Shown here: one piece after another, positions 36,561 to 50,332 of the stretch
Numbering within the stretch: the first letter of the stretch is position 1
Layout: each line of letters starts with the position of its first letter
From: Torreya grandis
Taxonomy: Eukaryota; Streptophyta; Pinopsida; Cupressales; Taxaceae
Assembly: GCA_037957365.1 (NCBI GenBank)
Contig: JARHVA010000639.1
Location: 4,142,501 to 4,206,500 of the forward strand
Direction: 5' to 3'
Length of the DNA: 64,000 nucleotides
Translations under genes and position numbers: made by a program
The notes under the pieces: model-generated
What the model was told of the DNA's origin: nothing
Seen by the model: only the letters and a program-made list of their open reading frames with translations
The model's database searches: none

Positions 36561-37574
36561 CATAATAACATCACTAGATAAGGTTCAAAATCCTCTATTC
36601 AAGCAACATTGTGCAATATTCCTAGCTAGGTTCTATATTTTCATATTCACTAAGTAAATACAAAGTAAAGTAAAATCTAATCTAGTGGTCACAAAAGCTT
36701 GTGGCACAAAGTCAAGATAATAAACATAAAAATTAAACATGCATAGAATATCTATGCTCAAGTCAATGTATAGGAAATCATAATTCATGGGAGAGAAGTA
36801 TAAATGCAAATCCATCTACTTTAGCAAAAGAAGAACAAAATTAGGAATATTTGCCTTTAAAGATGAACCCATCAAGCCTCAATCTCTCCCTTCTACAAGG
36901 TGATTCTCAAGAGTTTGTTGTGGTATGTAACGATAAAAATAATAAGCCATCTCTAGGCTACACGACTTGTCTATGTATCTAAAATACCTCCACAAGATAA
37001 ATTGCATATCTCCAAAGAAATTATTGAAAACCTAAACTATGCTCCTCAAGTAGAATGGTGGATAAGTAGATGTGGAATATAGTATTATTCTTCTTATCTT
37101 ATCTTCTAAATGACATAAAGGGATGTGTATATATATTTTAATCTAACCTTAAATGTTTCTAAAAGTTTAGCCAATGGGGTTGGCCTAATTTGACTCTATA
37201 TCACTATTTGATAAAAACAAGTTTGGTCTCATTCTAAGTAGGCCAAGGCCAACCTAGACCCATAACATAGTTGACATTACTTGGTAAATGTAAAAAAGGG
37301 TTTTAGGCTTAAGTAGGGGATAAGTAAGGTGGCAAATTACTTAGAAGAGTGTGTAATAGCAGAGGTAAAGTTTATACAAGTGTATATGATATGGCTATGA
37401 ATATATAAAGTGGTAGTATAGGGGACAAAACTCATGTGAAGAACCAATGATCTGCCCACCCCTTTCTTGTTGCACCCTTTAAGGCATACACTCAAATATA
37501 TTGAGACTTCATAGGTACCTAAAAGAGAGAAAACAACATTAATTTATAATGTTTGAAAATATTATGTATATACA
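36561..37574 (-). repeat. LTR C (5' LTR of E3), outer piece
   Basis: It continues LTR C after B (CATAATAACATCACTAGATA, matching A directly after the point where the inner piece stops) and ends at the LTR start TGTATATACATAAT on the reverse strand. Confidence 0.75.
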
Positions 37575-38185
37575 CAATACACATAATACTTTATGACATA
37601 AGAGGTTGATGCACAAAGTATGAAACCATTGAAAGTGTATAAATAGATATGGAAAAGTATACTGCTAACTTTAGTTATAGATAAAAATAATAGGTAATTT
37701 ATTCTTATCTCTCTCTTGGACTCATTCTCCTTATTCTATATTTAATAGCTTGGGATAACTTAGTATAAATAGAATGCTTGAGGACATAATTCACACATAA
37801 GGTGATTGAAAATATAATAAGATACAATTGAGGCACATGGAATGCAAAAAAAGGAAAAAAGACCTAAAAATGATGAGACATAAGATTGATGGGCTTGATA
37901 ATTCCACCCAAGGAAGGATCAATGGGGTCGATAATCCCATCCTAAGTAAAACTATAACACAGTTCAAGAATAGACATAGATATGTGTGTAATTAGGCTTG
38001 GATTTGAGAAATAATAGATTTAGATAATTATTAGATAGATTTAGAAGGCATAAAGATAAAATGAGGGGTATTTTTTTGGATGGAGGAGTTATATAAATAA
38101 GTAATTATACACAAGTCTAACAAGCATGGCAAACATGTAAAAGACACTATGGAAATGTGTCTTATATAAAAAATAGGTATCTACA
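37575..38185 (-). repeat. LTR-like repeat N2, right piece
   Basis: It matches N1 at about 6045-6631 (shared AGATTTAGATAA.(A/T)ATTAGAT, ACACTAT and a TAGGT.TC.ACA end). With 21695-21966 it restores one N copy, showing that everything between is inserted. Confidence 0.65.
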
Positions 38186-39005
38186 CAAGCTTAAACTATG
38201 TATCTAATTTATAATGATTATATTATATGCATCTATTTTTCAAAATGATTATTAAAATTCATTCTCATTAAAATATATAGATAAAGTGCATCTAATTTAA
38301 TTGTATTTAACATTAATTTATCTAATATTAATTATGTTATATCAAAAAAATTAATATATCATCAATTATAAAAAGTTAACTTTGCCTACACAATATATAT
38401 GATATAAAATAGACAGATAAAAATGAATTGAAATGATTTTATCTTAAATATGTGATCAAAAAGTTAAGTATACATAATATATACTTGTGTTTAATCAAGC
38501 CAAATTGTGTGAAAAAAATACTAATGTGAAAATACGCATGAATTAAAAATATATATACATACATGTGTGTCTATGTTAAAATTTATATATACGTCATAAC
38601 AATTTAGAGATGTAATTTTGGTACAAGTATTATTATTTTAATGATTTTATGATTGGTTTGTGTATATAGATAATTGGTTAGGATTAGAGTCTTGTTGTCA
38701 TCATTTAATGTATTCTTCCCTCTTCTTCTCTATGTAGTTTATTTTATATCTTTTATGTTTGTGTTTGGGGGCCTCCTATTTTATTTTTCTTTTAATTTTA
38801 TATCATTTTTCCTACTTGGGTATAAAATTTTGTCTCTATAATTATTCCCCAATATAATTGGTAGGGCTACTATTTCTATCCTTTTCTTTAAAAAATTCCT
38901 ATTATGCCTTTATGTGTTTCATCAAATTTTATACGAAAGGTTTTCACTTTTTCCTTATTTATTGGTTAAAATTTATGCACCAATAGGTACCTAGTTAAAA
39001 TTGTA
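38186..39005. other. AT-rich sequence, nothing recognised
   Basis: No coding or repeat structure is visible. Confidence 0.4.
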
Positions 39006-40574
<1,569 letters not shown>

Positions 40575-41507
40575 TATAATTTAAGTTATATTAGAGCAGT
40601 TGAAGATCCTTCACCTTATCATTTTCCATAAGCAAAGTGAAAGAAGGATCAAAGGGAAACATGGTTCCTTTTTAAATTGTCAAAAAATATTTATATTGAC
40701 AACTTTTTTCTAATTTTGATTTAAGGAGGGGACCTTTTTGCAATAATCAAGTTAGCTCTTAAGAGAAAATTATAAGGAATAGATTTTTGAATATTTAAAT
40801 CCCTTCCCCAAATGGAATGCCCCTTTTTGGGATTGATTTTGGAGGGAAAATATATAAGAAAAGAAAGGAGATTTATTTTTGGACTCATGTCATTTCATCA
40901 ACTAAAATTAAAAGTTTGAGCAACTTGCTTATGCTTTCAGTCCTAGATGATGAAACCCCTCTTTCGTATTTGGATATTGAGGATGAAACTCTTCAATGTT
41001 TAGCAAACGACTTCATTCATATGTTATATTTTAGTAGGATTTGGTAGATCTTAGATATAAGGAATCACTCCATGTGGATGCATTAGTTGGGTAGCTTGTT
41101 GAAGTGGTACACAGCTATAATCATCCCTTGTAAGGGAAGTGACTTAATTAGGAACTCTCTTATAGGGTAGAAAACCCCTTTGAGGGTTTGAGATTGTAAC
41201 TTTTGGGGCAATTTGAGGTTGATTTTGGTGTTTGACAATACACTCCTTCAGCTGTTGTTTTTATTTTTCTATTTATATATTTGGTTTAAAAATTTAGATC
41301 TTGAGGTATTTTGTATGGTTGTACTTCTTTTATTTCTTGTAAAGCTTTGTGGTAATTAAATATTAAATATTGATCTAAAATAAGTGTTTCCATAATTCTA
41401 AAATTTTATATGGTTAGGGTTTGATAAAAAAATTAGAATTTACATTTTATTTTAAGGGTTATAGTGATTTTATGAATTCCTAAATCTATCCTAAGTGGGA
41501 CATTACA
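40575..41507 (+). repeat. L LTR 1 (5')
   Basis: It aligns with the other two from AGAGC(A/G)GTTGAAGA through the block TTGGGATTGATTTTGGA, ATTGAGGATGAAAC and GAGGGTTTGAGATTGTA to the end GGGACATTACA. The first 20 bases are diverged. Confidence 0.85.
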
Positions 41508-41508
41508 G

Positions 41509-41521
41509 TGTTATCAGATCC
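41509..41521 (+). promoter_or_regulatory. Primer binding site after L LTR 1
   Basis: TGTTATCAGATCC, one substitution in the first six bases and one near the end compared with the tRNA-iMet primer site. Confidence 0.75.
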
Positions 41522-41907
41522 ATATCTTGGCTAGTTGTGATATTTGAGATATATAAAATAGATTGGAAACCCTTACCAAAGGAAGAATACATAGATCTTA
41601 TCCAAGAGGTGTGGATACACATACAAACAAAGAAGTAAAAATCTAAGGATCATCTTGAAGAAATAAATATAAAAAAAAGAAAGCTAAAATGAAAATCCAA
41701 GATATTAAGAATCAACTTTTGAAGTAGTTTTATATCAGTTATAAAACCCTAGAGTTATTTATAAGAACACAAAATAATGATCTTATTAGAGAAGCATGGT
41801 TAGAAGTGTTGTGTGATTGAGATGAGGTCAAACTTTTTGATTTTGATGAATATGATAATAAGTTTTATATATAAATATTTTATAATACATTCGAAGAGTT
41901 CTTAGAG

Positions 41908-41944
<37 letters not shown>

Positions 41945-44900
41945 AGAAATAGAATTTTGAATAATAAATATGGAAAGTTAAAACTTTAAAAGGATCCCAA
42001 GGAATAAATCAGAAAGCAAGAGAATTTAGATATGAAATAAGTTAGTGAGTATCCTATAAATGAATCCATAATGCAAGTGGAAAGTGAAGGATATACAATA
42101 TAAATAGCTCTAGAATTTCCTATCAATATTCCAAGCATTGGAAGTATGGTTGTGTGAAGGAAAACCACTCAAAGGCTCATATTGATAAATCAGAAAAATG
42201 AACAAAATAATGAGGAAGCCAAGGAAGAGATTGTAAATGGGAAAGCACCATACATTGATTTTCCAAAGATTTAGTAGAAAATAAGAGAATAAATCACAAG
42301 TATGAGGTAGATTTTAATGATCCACCATCAAGAACGAAAGTGGATCCTAGTGTTAAAATGAAATCAGCTACATTAAAGCCAAGTGTACATGATGTGATAA
42401 GGACCTAGGAAATGTATGATGAATGGATAAGTAGAGATAAGGAACATAAGTTGATAGATAGTTAAGTAGAATTACACTTAAATAAAATTTAAGAGAAAGG
42501 TAAGATATTAAATCATCATTATGTTAGTTCTAAATATGAATAAAAATCATCATTTTGTTAGTTCTAAATATGAATAAAAATCAGATTTGCATGAGGTTTA
42601 TGAGGGGGAAATTACATTAAGACATTTTTCTGAGGCATGCACATGAGGACAATGTCTCAACAACTAACAATGTTGGTTTTAAGCTTACTAGAGTCTTCAG
42701 ACTAATAACTAAGAGTAAGCAATTTGATTACAACCCAAGGTATGAAAAGGAAAATCATGTTTCAAATTTTTTGTTTCATACTATGCCATTTCATATTTGT
42801 TATCATCATGGATAACATGATATGAAAGGTAAAATAATAAAGGTAGATCCTTTCACTTAAAATGCATTTTGCATAATGTTATGGAATCTATGTGATATTT
42901 TGAGATCCATAAAGGATATAATTTTTGATTTCAATAGCATTGTTGTTGATAATCTCAATAACCCATAAAAATAGATGAAAAAAATAGAATTGACCTTAGA
43001 GGAGAACAAGGAAAATAGTATAAAAGATAATAGGATTAAGTGATTGATACACAAGGATCAAATATATTAGCCACAAACCACAATTTTGCAACTACAACAA
43101 CAAAACATTCAAAATCAATAAGGTATGGTTCATGTAGGGGAATGACATAAAGGCATGCCCAAAGAATCAATTTTTAGTTTTCAAGCTGGGTTGTTTGATC
43201 CTCTTCTCCATCCTTACTCCAAAGGACCAGATAAAATTATGTTAGTAAGACTAACTCAAAATCAGATTGCTAACTAGTTCATAAATACTTGTGTGTACCT
43301 TTTGGAGGAACCAAAAGAAGCTTTCAAGTTATCTACTTGTAAAGAGGGATTATAATGGATTGCATGATATGCTCAAAATAATTATAATAAATAGAACCTA
43401 AGACTCATAATTAAAATGAGAGGTTTAAAGGCATGTTACCTCACATCCAATAGTGGTCTTAAGGGAAGTGACAATGGAACAACCCAATTATAAGGTAAGT
43501 AGATTCAAACCAATACCATCTTTGTTGGATTCAGATTTGATGTTCGAATAGAGAGTGCAATATCCCAAAAAATAGTCATATGTTCAAATTAATGTATCAT
43601 AATAGTGAATATGGTGATTGGTGATAAGTTGGTAAATGGATGTCCCCTATACAAGGTCCATGGTATGCTAGATAGGGTAACAACAAATTTCTCTTAGATG
43701 GATTTTGATTTAGTTTATAATATACCATTAAACATTGGCATGATATCCTCCATATTTAATGAGTTGTATTTGTGTAACAGATTGTGTTTACATCATCATG
43801 ATCTAAAAATTATAGTCAAAGGTCAAGAAGATAAGTCACAAATCTACCCACATATCCAAGATGGAGTCTCAGATATATTTCTAGACATGAACAAGGTAAA
43901 CATCATGTTGATATTTAGATATTTTAGAATAAGTGTATGGTGATGTTTAAACATTATGTTGGAATATAGGACTCGAGAAAAGTTTTAAATGACAAAGTGA
44001 ATGGAATACTTGAAATCACTCTAGCATTCTTCATATTTGGCAATTGGTTAGAAAGGGAGTTCATAAAGAGTCATATAAGATACATAGTGTATTCTTAAAA
44101 AGTTATGAAAGATCAATCCATAGATTATTATTTGGAGTTAAGTTCCACATTTGAAGAGGAGATCATAGGTGTTGAAAAAATGGATATAGTTCCCATGGAA
44201 CACTTGATGAGAAAATGTGGTCAGCCAAATAGACATAATTTTGATAATCAAGATGATATGAATCAACAATCCATGGTTGGATGCATCTCAAAATACATTC
44301 AATATTGCCACTCTTGGAAGAATGGGGAATGTGAAAATTTTACAAGATGTTTTTCAATCACCATTATTATAATATTTAGTAAATAAATGCAAGCATTCAT
44401 AAGATGTTTTATATCCACCATCATTCTAATTTTTAGGAAAGGAATACAACACTTCAGTCATGTTTGAGGTAACATGGAAGAAACTCATGGATTCCAAAGT
44501 AATCTTTGTAATCCCAATATAGAAGAGGTAATATTAAGTGTTGGTATACATTGGTTATATTCATTTTATAAAATGAAATTCAAAGATGAAGAGAAATAAG
44601 AAATACTTCAAGTTATTATGAATAGATATCCAAGAATGGCTACCACTAAGGGAAGAGAGGCATATTTTCAGAACAATCAAGTAACACAAAAAACTTAATG
44701 CATAGATACAAATTAGGGGATATACTTAATCATGGAAGATTATATAGTCACATGGTGGAGTAACTTTCATATCATTACCCATGTTAAAGTATTTCCATGT
44801 AGTACAGGGTGGATTATAGGATTTTCATCTTAATATTTGGAGAGGAATATTAGTTTTAATAGTGACTATACCATTATCACATTATTGATTTCAATAATTT

Positions 44901-45292
44901 CCTATCATGATTTTTTTTTTATCATCATGAACAATTATTGACTTGTGCATTTTGAGAGAGTTTCCTTGCATGTTTATGTTGGCAAAAGATGTATTCTATT
45001 AAATACAACCAACCCAATGATCCTAATGTTTATTGGGTTGAGATTAAAGGAGGTTTGTGGCTATTATGACTTATGTACAGCCTAGATCCAAGTTATTTTT
45101 TCCATGATTTAGAGGGACCAACCCACATTAAAATTATTAGACCCATTAGAGCTCAAGGATATAGTCATGAAGCAAGTGTTTGTGATTAAAAATTATGAGG
45201 ATGGATTTGGGATTTGGGATTTGGGTATTAGTAGGAAGGTTCAATATCGAGGGATTGTACTTTTTACAACATTTCTTAAGGACAATCGATTT
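41522..45292 (+). pseudogene. L internal region 1, unrecognised coding remnants
   Basis: Two stretches have clear counterparts in internal region 2 and so are ancestral. The first (about 42634-42840) encodes VGFKLTRVFR, NPRYEKENHV, NFLFHTMPFHI and a His/Lys-rich end; the second (43698-43943) encodes IFNELYLCNRLCLHHHDLKI and more. A third open stretch lies at 44105-44386. None matches a gag, protease or polymerase domain I know. Near 41800 an acidic stretch (DEVKLFDFDEYDNKF) recurs in region 2 near 46580. Stops are frequent. Confidence 0.45.
41913..41942 (+). repeat. TA microsatellite
   Basis: Fifteen TA units inside L internal region 1. Confidence 0.95.
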
Positions 45293-45306
45293 CAAAAGGG
45301 GAGGAC
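45293..45306 (+). promoter_or_regulatory. Polypurine tract before L LTR 2
   Basis: CAAAAGGGGAGGAC directly precedes the LTR, in the context TTCTTAAGGACAA typical of these tracts. It shows that LTR2 also serves as a 3' LTR for internal region 1. Confidence 0.78.
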
Positions 45307-46252
45307 CATAATGTCCTCTTCTCAAGATTAGAGCGGTTGAAGACCCTTAGCCTATTCTCTTGTTGTTTCCCATAGGATAAGTGAAGGAAGGATAAAATGG
45401 AAATATGGTTCCTTTTCAAGTTACCAAAAGTACTTATATTGTCAACCTTTTTCTAAGTTTCACTTAAGGAGGAGACATTTTTTCCATAAGCACGTTATCC
45501 CTTAAGTCAAAATGATAAGGAATGGATTTTTGAATATTCAAATTCCTTCACCAATTGTAATGCCCATTTTTGGGATTGATTTTGGATGGAAAAGATATAA
45601 AATAATTAAATGAGGTTCATTTTAGACTTATGTCATTTTAACAGCTAAAATTCAAAGATTGAGAAAATTGCTTATGCTTTTAGCCCTAGATGATGAAAAC
45701 CCTCTTTGGTATTTAGATATTGAGGATGAAACGCTTCAATGTTCAACAAATGACTTCATTCAGAGGTCATATTTGAGTTGGAATTAGTAGATTTCATATT
45801 TAAGACATCATTTCAAGTGGAGCATAGCAGTTGGGTAGCTTGTTGAGATGGTGTGCAACTATAATCAACCCTTCTAAGGGTAGAAAATTGGTTAGGAGAT
45901 ATTTATTATATAAATGAACCCATTTGAGGGTTTGAGATTGTATTTTTTAGGGTATTTTTAGGTTGAATTTGGTGTTTGATCATACACTCCTTTAGTTGGT
46001 ATTTCTATAATATTTTTCTAACTATATATTCGGTTCAAAAATTCAGATATTGAGGTATTATGTATGGTTGTACTCTTATTTTTAAAAGTTTTTGTGGCAG
46101 TTAAATATTGAATTTTGATCTCAAATAATTATTTCTAAAATTCAAAAAAATTCTATGGTTAGGTCTCGATAAAAAATATATTATTTATTTTATTTCAAGG
46201 GTTTGTAGAAATTTCTAAAATTGCTAAATTATGTCCTAAATGGGATATTATA
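45307..46252 (+). repeat. L LTR 2 (middle, shared)
   Basis: It begins CATAATGTCC directly after a purine tract and ends GGGATATTATA directly before a primer site. Both termini have lost the canonical TG/CA bases by substitution. Confidence 0.88.
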
Positions 46253-46253
46253 A

Positions 46254-46266
46254 TGGTATTAGATCC
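46254..46266 (+). promoter_or_regulatory. Primer binding site after L LTR 2
   Basis: TGGTATTAGATCC, the tRNA-iMet type with two or three substitutions. It shows that LTR2 serves as a 5' LTR for internal region 2. Confidence 0.78.
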
Positions 46267-48553
46267 ATCTCTTGGCTATCTATTGGATTTTAGTTGTCTA
46301 TAATGGATTGGAAACCTAAGTTTTTAGTGAAGAAAAAATAAATAGATCCTATCCAACAGGTGCAGATGCACATACATAAATAGTAGTAAAAATATAAAGA
46401 CTATCTTTAATAAATCAATAAAGAGAAAGACAATAAGTATAATTAAAATCCAAGATATTAAAAATAATATTTTGAATTATTTTTCTATCAAATAAAAAAC
46501 CCTAGAGTCATTTAGAAGAATTTGTAATGATGATCCCATTCAGGAAGTATGGTTAGAAGAGTAGTGCAATTGAGATGAGTTCAAATTTTTTACTTTTGAT
46601 GAATATGATAAGAAGGATGATATACCTATGTTTTATAATAACTTTGCATAGTTATTGGAGGTACATACATAAAAAATAAATAGAATTTTGAATAATAAAT
46701 ATGGAAATCCAAAACTTCAAAAGATCCCAAGAGAGAAATCAAAAGAGCTAAGGAAGCTAAGTTGATAACTAGTCAAGAAAAATGACACTTAAATAAATTT
46801 AAAGAGAAAGGTAAGCTCTTGAATAATAATTATGTAAGTTTTGAAAATGAATAAAAATATTATTTTCATGAGGTTTATGAGGGGAAATTTTAGGAAGACC
46901 TTGTTGTGACGCATGCACATGAGGAAAGTGTCTCACCAACTACTTATGTTGGTTTTAAGATTGTTGGAATATTCAGACCAACAACCAAGAGTAATAAATT
47001 TAATTATAACCCAAGATATGAAATGGAAAATCATGTTTTAGATTTTTTGTTTCATACTATGCCATTTCATATTTCTTGTCATCATGGACAACATGCTAAG
47101 AAGGGTAAAAGAATAAAAGGTAGAGCCTTTGGCTCAAAATGCATTTTTTAATAATGGTATGGAATCCAAGTGATATTATGAGATCCATAAGGGATATAAT
47201 TTATGAATTCAATAGTATTGTTATTGATAATTTCATTAACCCATACAAATGGATGAAAAAAAAAAGAATTAACCTTAGAGGAGCATAAGTAAAATATTAT
47301 AAAAGATAAGAGGATTGAGTGGTTAAATCACAAGGGTCAAATATATAATATATAATACATAAGTAAATATATGAAAAAATAAAACATTTAGTATCAAAAA
47401 GGTATGGTTCATGCAGGGGAACCATAAAAAAAGTATCCAGATAAAATTGTGTTAGTAAGAGTAACTAGATTTTTATCTAATTCACAAATATTTGTGTGTG
47501 CCTTTTGTAGGAACCAAAGGAAGCATACTTATAAATATGGAGTATCATGGAATACATGATATGTTTATAATAATTATAATAAATATACCCTGAGACTCAT
47601 AATTCAAATGAGAGGTTCAAAGGCATGTCACCTCACATTCGATAGTGATCTCAAGGTAAGTGATAATGGAGTAGATCAATTACAAGATAAGCATATTCAA
47701 ACCAATACCATATTTTTTGGATTTAGATTTTATGTTTCAATAGAAAGTGTAATAGCCCAAATAATATTCATATTTGAAAATTAATGCATCATAATAGTGA
47801 ACATGGTGATTGGTGATATGTTGTAAAATGGTTGTCCCCTATAAAAGGTCCATGCTATGCTAGATAGGGTAGCAACAAATTTGTCTTCATGTATAGATTT
47901 TGATTCAGTTAATAATAGACCCTTTAACATTTTCATGATATCCTTTATATCTAATTATTTGTATTTATGTAATGGATTATGTTTGCATCATCATGATCTA
48001 ACAATTGTTGTCAAAGTTCAAGAGGGTAAGTCACAAAGTTGACCATGTATCATAAGATGGATTCTTGGAGATATTTATAAGAATTAACAAGGTAAACATC
48101 ATTTTGATATTTATATTATTCAAAATAAGTGTATGGTGATGTTTATACATTATGTTGGCATATGGGACTTGGCCAAAATTATGAATGATGAAGGAAGCCT
48201 TGAATATACTCTGGCATTAACCGTCTTTAGAAATTGGGTAGAAAGGGATTTCATGAAGAGTAATATACGATAAATAGTGTATTATAAAAAACATTTGTAG
48301 GATCAATCCATATATTAATCCTTGGAGTGGAGTTCTATAATTGAATATGAGATCACAAGTGTTGATAAAATAGAGATAATTCTAATGGAGTGTTTGATAA
48401 AGAATAGTGGCCAGCTGAATAGACATAATTTTAATAATCAAGATTATATGAATAAAAAATATATGGTTGTATGGGTCTAAAACTAAATTAAATATTTTCA
48501 CTCTTGTAATAACAGGGAATGTGTATCTATTACAAGATGTTTTTCAGCCACCA
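46267..48553 (+). pseudogene. L internal region 2, part before M
   Basis: It repeats region 1 in order: the acidic stretch near 46580, the VGFKIVGIFR...NPRYEMENHV...FLFHTMPFHI stretch at 46906-47151 (81 codons, better preserved than in region 1), and the NYLYLCNGLCLHHHDLTI stretch at 47857-48042. About 1 kb of region 1 around 43050-43300 is shortened here. Region 2 continues after M at 54415. Confidence 0.45.
48549..48553. other. Target site duplication of M, left copy
   Basis: CACCA lies directly before the LTR start and is repeated at 54410-54414. Confidence 0.8.
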
Positions 48554-50271
48554 TGATGTAGGACCATCCTTTACTTGTCTTGTGTTTATTTTCATAAATT
48601 TTGGTTTGATCAAGTGTCTAGGTGGGAATATAGTTTGTTTATGGTATTTTAAGGGTGTTATGAGTATTATTATAATCTTGTGAATCTTCTCTAAGTGTCT
48701 AGGTGTTCTTAGAGAGGTTAACATTTCAAATTGGCATTTTCCTACCAATTTCAATAATTTGAATATTTGAATTTGAGAGGTCAATTTAGGAGTTATAAGA
48801 GTATGTGAAGGAAATTTCAAGGTTTAGGATTTGTTTTATTAGGTATTGATGGTACCATAAACTTATAACATGAGTCTTGAGTAATAAATATGAACAATGT
48901 AAACCTTAATGAATGATTCCAATGCTTTAACTAGCTTTTCAAGTGACCGTTGGAGGGTCCAAAATAGTTAGAGTAGTCGTAAGTCATATAAAATGTATTG
49001 GATATTTTAAAATATAATTAATTTTATCAATGAATGAATAAATTTAAAATAAATTAAGAGTAATTTTCCTTATTTTGAAGACATTAAATGTTGCAGACCT
49101 ATGTACCCTATATTCTTGTGTTATGAATTAGACTATGTATTTAAAATGAAAAAGGAAAAATATTAAATAAATTTGATTTGATTATAGGCACAATTTGAAT
49201 TATTTTGGATTTAAAGTGTAAATTGTTTTAATTATAAGATAAATAATAGAAGGTTTCTTGTTTGATAACTAATTAGATATTCATTATTTTTCCTGTACCT
49301 TGTGTTCAAGACTAACACCTGAGCAAGCATCAACAACTAAGAAGATTGTATGAAAGATTTTATGAAATCCATAAATAAATGGTAATTTATTGTTTAAATT
49401 TTATTTGAGTTTATTATGAATTTTTCAATTCATTTGGATATATATTTCATAGGGTAAATTACTTAAACCATGTAGTCAGTATGTGTCTGCACACATAGCC
49501 AGACCAAGAACTTGATAAAATTATTGAGCAGAGGCTTGAATAAAGGGATATAATGATTTAAAAATGTATATATTGGTTATACATAACCCATTAAATAATA
49601 AAAATAGGTTTAAAGTTATTTGGGAGTTTATTATTTCAAATTACATCTTCTCAAGCTTATTATAGACATATAACCCTGTGTTAGGGTTTCTAGGCTAAAA
49701 TACAAATATCTAGAGACTCCAAAATTTAAACATTAAAAAAAAATTGATTATGTTTATTTCATTATTATCTGATGGATTTTTAATTTTTTTGTATCATTCA
49801 TGTTTATCTGCATATGGATTGAAAGGATTGTGTTTAAAATAGGGATAAAGAGGCCTAATTAGACCTAGACAATGATAGAAAAGGGTATATAGGACTTGAG
49901 TTGAGTAAATAAAAATATTGGAGAGGTAGAAGAAGATAAATTGTGTCATAAAATAACACTATTTTCTCAATAACAACTATTACTGGTTCACACCATTGGA
50001 AAAATCCAAAAAAAAGGCTACAAAGAAGCCTATCATAGTGAAGAAGCAGGGTATGTTGAGAAAGTTGCATTGTGAGGTTATGAGGGTTTTTTAATAAACC
50101 AAAAAGGATTTAAATGAGTGTTAATATTAAAATAATAACCCAAAAAAAATAATGAAACCCTAAACCATGTATGGAACAAGTTTTCTTGAGTTTAGATCAA
50201 AGCAAGAACAAGTTGTAAGAAGACAAGTAAATGTTGATAAGTGATTATGTTTGAAGTTTTCATATGCATCA
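48554..50271 (+). repeat. 5' LTR of M
   Basis: It starts TGATGTAGGACC and ends ATGCATCA. It is colinear with 52707-54409, with shared landmarks TTTTGGTTTGATCAAGTGTCT near the start, GACCAAGAACTTGAT in the middle and AAGTTGCATTG near the end. The long unrelated-looking ORFs within it are chance. Confidence 0.9.
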
Positions 50272-50273
50272 TT

Positions 50274-50285
50274 TGGTATCAAAGA
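50274..50285 (+). promoter_or_regulatory. Primer binding site of M
   Basis: TGGTATCAAAGA two bases after the LTR, one or two changes from the tRNA-iMet type. Confidence 0.8.
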
Positions 50286-50332
50286 TTAGGATATATTGGT
50301 AAGGAAATAAGTGCATATGGTATATAGATGAC

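Larger units (their letters stand above)
21967..37574 (-). mobile_element. Giant degenerate Ty3/gypsy-like element E3
   Basis: On the reverse strand the order is LTR C (37574-35244, split by B), primer site (35240-35232), a 1.9-kb leader with 60-bp hairpin repeats, gag from 33363, protease (30804-30370), a low-complexity region with a second zinc-knuckle-like motif, then a PMD gene on the opposite strand, then LTR A (23153-21967). With B removed it is about 14.4 kb. The LTRs, about 1.16 and 1.19 kb, are about 80% alike by eye, so it is old. It split N2. The length, long leader and extra antisense ORF fit the Tat branch of Ty3/gypsy, where extra ORFs are known. No target duplication is clear, and no polymerase is recognisable. 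Treating A and C as the ends of one element is inference from shared family, orientation and the N2 halves outside them. Confidence 0.65.
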
